NCBI GenBank assembly: GCA_964450715.1
Contig: CAYVFC010000034.1
Span: forward strand, 1 to 62,785
Length of the DNA: 62,785 bases
Direction of reading: 5' to 3'
DNA from: CAYVFC01 sp964450715
GTDB lineage: Bacteria; Myxococcota_A; Polyangia; Polyangiales; JAFGIB01
Each line of letters opens with the position of its first letter. Positions within the stretch are counted from its first letter, which is position 1. The notes beneath the pieces were generated by a model that saw only the letters and a list, made by a program, of their open reading frames with translations, did no database searches and was not told where the DNA came from. Shown one piece after another: positions 59,860-62,785 of this stretch. A program made the translations under genes and the position numbers.

Positions 59860-61650
59860 GTGAGGGGAACGGGGGTGAGAAGGAAGCTGCTCGTCGCCGG
59901 CGGTTTTTTCCTGTTATCCGCCCTCTGTTTCAACGGCTTCTATGAGATCGCGGACTCGTACGGCGGGTTCCGGCTCATCTACGGCGGCGGAGCGTTTCGC
60001 ATCACCCGCCTCGAGCAGGTCTTCTACCTCTGGTATCTGCTGTTCGGCATCGGGGCCCTGATAGGTCTCACCGCCGCGCTGTACCGGACCGGGATGCCCG
60101 ACCGGATCGAGCGCCTGGTCCGCCGGGCCTTTACCGCGCCCCGCGTCTTTCTCGGCGGGGGCGTATTGCTCCTGATCGCCTCGATCCTGGCCTTTCGCTC
60201 CCTGGTGCTGCAGGGAGCTCCCATCGCCGACGACGAATCCGTCTATGTCTTCATCGCCAGGACTCTGCTGCAGGGACGGGTCATCAATCCCCTGCCCGAG
60301 GACGCCGGCTTCTTCCGCAACCAGTTTGTGGTCTTCAACCAGATCGGCTGGTTCGGCAAGTACCCGGTGGGGCATCCCGCGCTGCTGGCGCTGGGAGAAG
60401 CGGTGGGCCTGCGCTTTCTGGTCCCGGCGGCGGTCACCGCCCTGGTGTTTCTGCTGACCTTTGCCGTGGGCCGGCGGCTCTTCTCGGAGCGGGAAGCGTT
60501 GCTCGGGTGCGCTCTTTTGCTGCTGTCGCCGCAGTTCGTCTTCACCGGTGCCACCCAGCTGTCCCAGCCGACCTGCTGTCTCTGCATGATGTGCGGCCTT
60601 TTGGCCATGCTGAAGGTCCGCGAGACGGGCAGCTACCGCTGGTACCTGCTGGCCGGTGCGGCCTGGGGCTCGGGCTTGCTGGTACGGCCCATGCCGGGCC
60701 TGCTCTTCCTGCTGGCGGCGGTCGCGGTCTATTTCGTACAGGAGCCCTGGCCCGAGTGGCGGACCGCGGCGGCTTCCCGGGCCGCGCGGATACTGATGGC
60801 CGCGGCTCCCTTGCTGGTCTGCGCCGCCATCTTTCTCTGGATCAACCGGTTGCAGACCGGAACCGTACAACAGACCGGATACCACCGCGATTTCGCAAAC
60901 CCGAGACTCGTCGTCGATGGCGCCAGGTACTGGTTCTCGGCGGGCGGCGCTTTTTTACGGCAGAACTTCTGGCTCTTCGGCTGGCCGGTATCGTTCCTCT
61001 TCGTGTTCCTGGCCCGGGGCAGAGCCAGCCTGGCCCTGTTCTGGAGCCTGATCGCGGCCGAGTACGCCTACCGCCTCATCGTGCCCAAGACCGTGCTGGC
61101 CACCACCGGCCCCATCTACGTGGCGGAAATCGTGCCGCTGCTGGCCCTGGGAACGGCCAGCGGAATCGTTCGAGTAAAACGCCGGCTGCAGGCGGCGGCG
61201 GTCGAGGGAGCCAACCGGCGCATGGTCTCCCTGCTTCTCTCCTGCTTCCTGGTCGCGGTCCTGATGTTCCTTCCCGTGCAGATCGCGTCGATCGGCAACT
61301 CCAGCCGGGCCTGGTTGACGCCCTACCGGATGCTCCGCGAACGAGGCGCCGGAAAGGCGCTGGTGTTTGCCTCGGTGATGGTCCCGCCGGACGCCGGGCT
61401 GAGCTGGGCCTACTACCCGCCCGTTCCCTCGCCCGAGCTGGGCGACCAAGTCGTCTTCGTCCGGCAGCCGGGCGGCGAAGATTCGCTGCGGCTGATGGTC
61501 AACTTCTGGCAGAAGCGATTCCCCGACCGCACGGCCTGGATTTTCGACTACCGGGAAAGCAAGCCCGCGTTGATGGAGATAAAAGGGAGCCCGGTCGAAG
61601 GTGCGATGTACTACCACATGGACGGCGCCGGTGTCGGGGCGAAGCGGTAG
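59860..61650 (+). CDS. ArnT/PMT-like membrane glycosyltransferase
   Basis: Inner-membrane protein with about 11 helices; the loop after the early helices contains GAPIADDESVYVF, the acidic-pair motif of GT-C/PMT family enzymes that use polyprenyl-phosphate sugars. The C-terminus has a soluble periplasmic domain. GTG at 59860 is chosen (596 aa); GTG at 59875 with AGGGGA before it is equally possible. The start lies 5 bases after the dehydrogenase stop but function suggests separate regulation. Confidence 0.72.
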   Translation: MRGTGVRRKLLVAGGFFLLSALCFNGFYEIADSYGGFRLIYGGGAFRITRLEQVFYLWYLLFGIGALIGLTAALYRTGMPDRIERLVRRAFTAPRVFLGGGVLLLIASILAFRSLVLQGAPIADDESVYVFIARTLLQGRVINPLPEDAGFFRNQFVVFNQIGWFGKYPVGHPALLALGEAVGLRFLVPAAVTALVFLLTFAVGRRLFSEREALLGCALLLLSPQFVFTGATQLSQPTCCLCMMCGLLAMLKVRETGSYRWYLLAGAAWGSGLLVRPMPGLLFLLAAVAVYFVQEPWPEWRTAAASRAARILMAAAPLLVCAAIFLWINRLQTGTVQQTGYHRDFANPRLVVDGARYWFSAGGAFLRQNFWLFGWPVSFLFVFLARGRASLALFWSLIAAEYAYRLIVPKTVLATTGPIYVAEIVPLLALGTASGIVRVKRRLQAAAVEGANRRMVSLLLSCFLVAVLMFLPVQIASIGNSSRAWLTPYRMLRERGAGKALVFASVMVPPDAGLSWAYYPPVPSPELGDQVVFVRQPGGEDSLRLMVNFWQKRFPDRTAWIFDYRESKPALMEIKGSPVEGAMYYHMDGAGVGAKR

Positions 61651-61942
61651 CGATATGGCGAGGCATTCATTGGGAAATTCGAGGAGGAGGAATATATCGT
61701 TTCACCCTCGAGCCGTCCTGGATAGGATTTTCACCCGGTACCGGCGAGCTCGACGTCTTGTGCTTCGGCCGGTTTTCCGTTAAGTTTGAAAATAGGTATA
61801 AAAGGTCGAAGCGACGCCTCGTCGGATGCTTCTTCCACCGGATCGAAAGCGATTTACAGGCGTGGTCGGCTCTGCTGGTTGAGCCGCAGGGCATGGAAGT
61901 CGAAAATTCAACGCTTAGAGCCTAATCTCGGCAGACCGGAAC
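61651..61942. other. Upstream region of the candidate RiPP operon
   Basis: AT-richer stretch than its surroundings, with TATAAAAGG-like sequence near 61796. One reading frame of 60-90 codons here starts inside the glycosyltransferase in another frame and is not supported. Promoter likely but not defined. Confidence 0.4.
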
Positions 61943-62143
61943 ATGAACAGGAAATCGAAGTCATCGAGCGGATCCAGGTCCCGGCCGGCCGGCGCCGAAG
62001 ACACGCCGGCAGCAGTGCCCGAGCCCGAGGATGCGAATCGTCAAGTAAAGCCCTACCGTCCGCCTGAGTTCCGCAAACGCCGATCGCTGCGCCAGGCCAC
62101 TCTGGTCTCCGCTGGCGCCATAGGCAACGTCAATGTCAACTGA
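61943..62143 (+). CDS. Candidate RiPP precursor peptide
   Basis: 66-residue peptide. The first half is polar (Ser, Arg, Pro, Glu). Then KPYRPPEFRKRRSLRQATL matches the leader pattern YxxPx[L/F]x9T recognised by RRE (PqqD-like) domains: Tyr38, Pro41, Phe43 and Thr53 have the same spacing as in lasso-peptide leaders. The remaining VSAGAIGNVNVN (55-66) would be the core. It lacks the Gly1 of lasso cores and Cys for thioethers. The radical SAM gene starts 71 bases downstream. Not assignable to a named family; ribosome site weak (GGAAC). Confidence 0.6.
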   Translation: MNRKSKSSSGSRSRPAGAEDTPAAVPEPEDANRQVKPYRPPEFRKRRSLRQATLVSAGAIGNVNVN

Positions 62144-62214
62144 TCGATGCGCGCCCGAATCGCCTATGGCTCGGCGGTCGCGCGGCTCCGTTTGTTTTAC
62201 CCGGGAAGGGGTCG

Positions 62215-62748
62215 ATGGCTCTAGAGCGAATCGTATTCCACCTGACCGACCGCTGTCAGCTGGACTGTACCCATTGCTTGCGTGACCCGGAAAGCCGGCC
62301 GAACGACCTGGAAATCGAGATCCTCGAATCGACCCTTGACCAGGCGCGCGAGCTGTTCGGAGCCAACCACGCGGGCCTGACCGGTGGAGAGCCGACCCTG
62401 CACCCCGAATTCTACCGGGTGGTCGACGCCATCGCCGACAGAGGGCTCAGCTGGCACATGGTATCGAACGGGTGGCAGTTCGAGCGGGTGGCACAACGGC
62501 TGGCCGAGCGCCCCGAGCGGCTGAAAAAGCTGACCAACATGAACTTCAGCCTCGAGGGCGCCGCCGAGGCGACCAACGACGCCATCCGCGGGCCGGGGAG
62601 CTACCAGCAGGTGCTGAAAGCCGCGTCGGTCTGCTGCGCCAGGGACATCCCGTTCACGCTGCAGATGACGCTGAACTCGCTTAACGTGGCGGAGATCGAA
62701 CAGATGGCGCTGCTCGCTTCCGAGCTAGGCGCAATGCCAGTCAGTTAA
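62215..62748 (+). CDS. Radical SAM enzyme, C-terminally truncated
   Basis: FHLTDRCQLDCTHCLRDP has the CxxxCxxC cluster motif (C19, C23, C26 approximately) of radical SAM enzymes, followed by LTGGEPTLHPEF (GGE motif for SAM) and FSLEGAAEATNDAIRGPGSY. These sub-signatures are typical of peptide-modifying radical SAM enzymes. Only 177 residues are present; full proteins have 300-450. The frame is intact up to LASELGAM and then stops, so the gene is broken near the edge or the sequence is chimeric there. The start has AAGGGG at good distance. Confidence 0.8.
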   Translation: MALERIVFHLTDRCQLDCTHCLRDPESRPNDLEIEILESTLDQARELFGANHAGLTGGEPTLHPEFYRVVDAIADRGLSWHMVSNGWQFERVAQRLAERPERLKKLTNMNFSLEGAAEATNDAIRGPGSYQQVLKAASVCCARDIPFTLQMTLNSLNVAEIEQMALLASELGAMPVS

Positions 62749-62785
62749 GCGAATTCCCCGGTCTTTTCGTTGACTTAGAAGCGTG

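Noticed and set aside
61786..62067. 93-codon frame overlapping the RiPP precursor start
   Set aside because: Arg/Ser-rich out-of-frame reading; the overlapping 66-codon frame has the leader motif and a sensible end.
62744..62750. GTTAAGC resembling an integron core site
   Set aside because: A single 7-base match without the partner site, palindromic attC body or integrase is expected by chance.

Overview
High-GC bacterial DNA, most likely from the Myxococcota or a neighbouring deltaproteobacterial lineage. The taxonomic clues are an MglA-type GTPase, a very large MopE-repeat protein carrying a MYXO-CTERM-like segment, Cys-rich lipoprotein fragments, and a giant Ser/Thr-kinase/sigma54-activator fusion protein. 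Genes at both edges are broken, so the window may be a whole metagenomic contig. No rRNA, tRNA, CRISPR array or prophage was seen.

Layout. (1) 7-483: truncated Cys-rich lipoprotein. (2) 818-12740, minus strand: compact division and cell-wall (dcw) operon mraZ-rsmH-ftsL-ftsI-murE-murF-mraY-murD-ftsW-murG with almost every junction overlapping by 1 or 4 bases. A promoter and three 10-bp-spaced MraZ boxes precede mraZ; murC, murB, ftsQ, ftsA and ftsZ are absent. (3) 12858-13124: two structured palindromic elements. (4) 13220-18369, plus strand: MglA-like GTPase, PocR-type histidine kinase and thiL overlap; larB and larC (nickel-pincer cofactor) follow. (5) 18361-19468: REP-associated tyrosine transposase with inverted ends. 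(6) 19500-31739, minus: about 4,080-residue repeat protein that looks like two surface proteins fused in frame. (7) 32174-38213: RNA methyltransferase and the 1,618-residue kinase/AAA/GAF/sigma54 regulator. (8) 38380-43522, minus: YkgJ-like protein, alpha/beta hydrolase, NamZ-like muramidase, pyrB, pyrR, and slyD with a possible attenuator. (9) 43749-48134: MFS transporter, a membrane-anchored unknown plus a CcmE-like heme chaperone, and the ATP synthase genes atpZ-atpI-atpB-atpE. (10) 48299-51282: hemL and ahcY, with structured repeats on both sides of ahcY. (11) 51576-59854: TetR regulator divergent from a fatty-acyl metabolism cluster (thiolase, enoyl-CoA hydratase, nitroreductase, ferredoxin, fatty-acyl-AMP/CoA ligase, acyl-CoA dehydrogenase). 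(12) 59860-62748: ArnT-like membrane glycosyltransferase, then a small peptide with a RiPP leader signature followed by a radical SAM gene that breaks off near the window edge.

The most promising novelty is the last locus: a 66-residue candidate precursor with a YxxP-type leader motif and an unusual Asn/Val-ending tail, followed by a radical SAM enzyme. Other strong observations are a pair of palindromic elements with compensatory stem changes around an identical 17-base loop, the mid-protein sorting-signal/lipobox junction in the giant protein, and a long palindrome upstream of ahcY.
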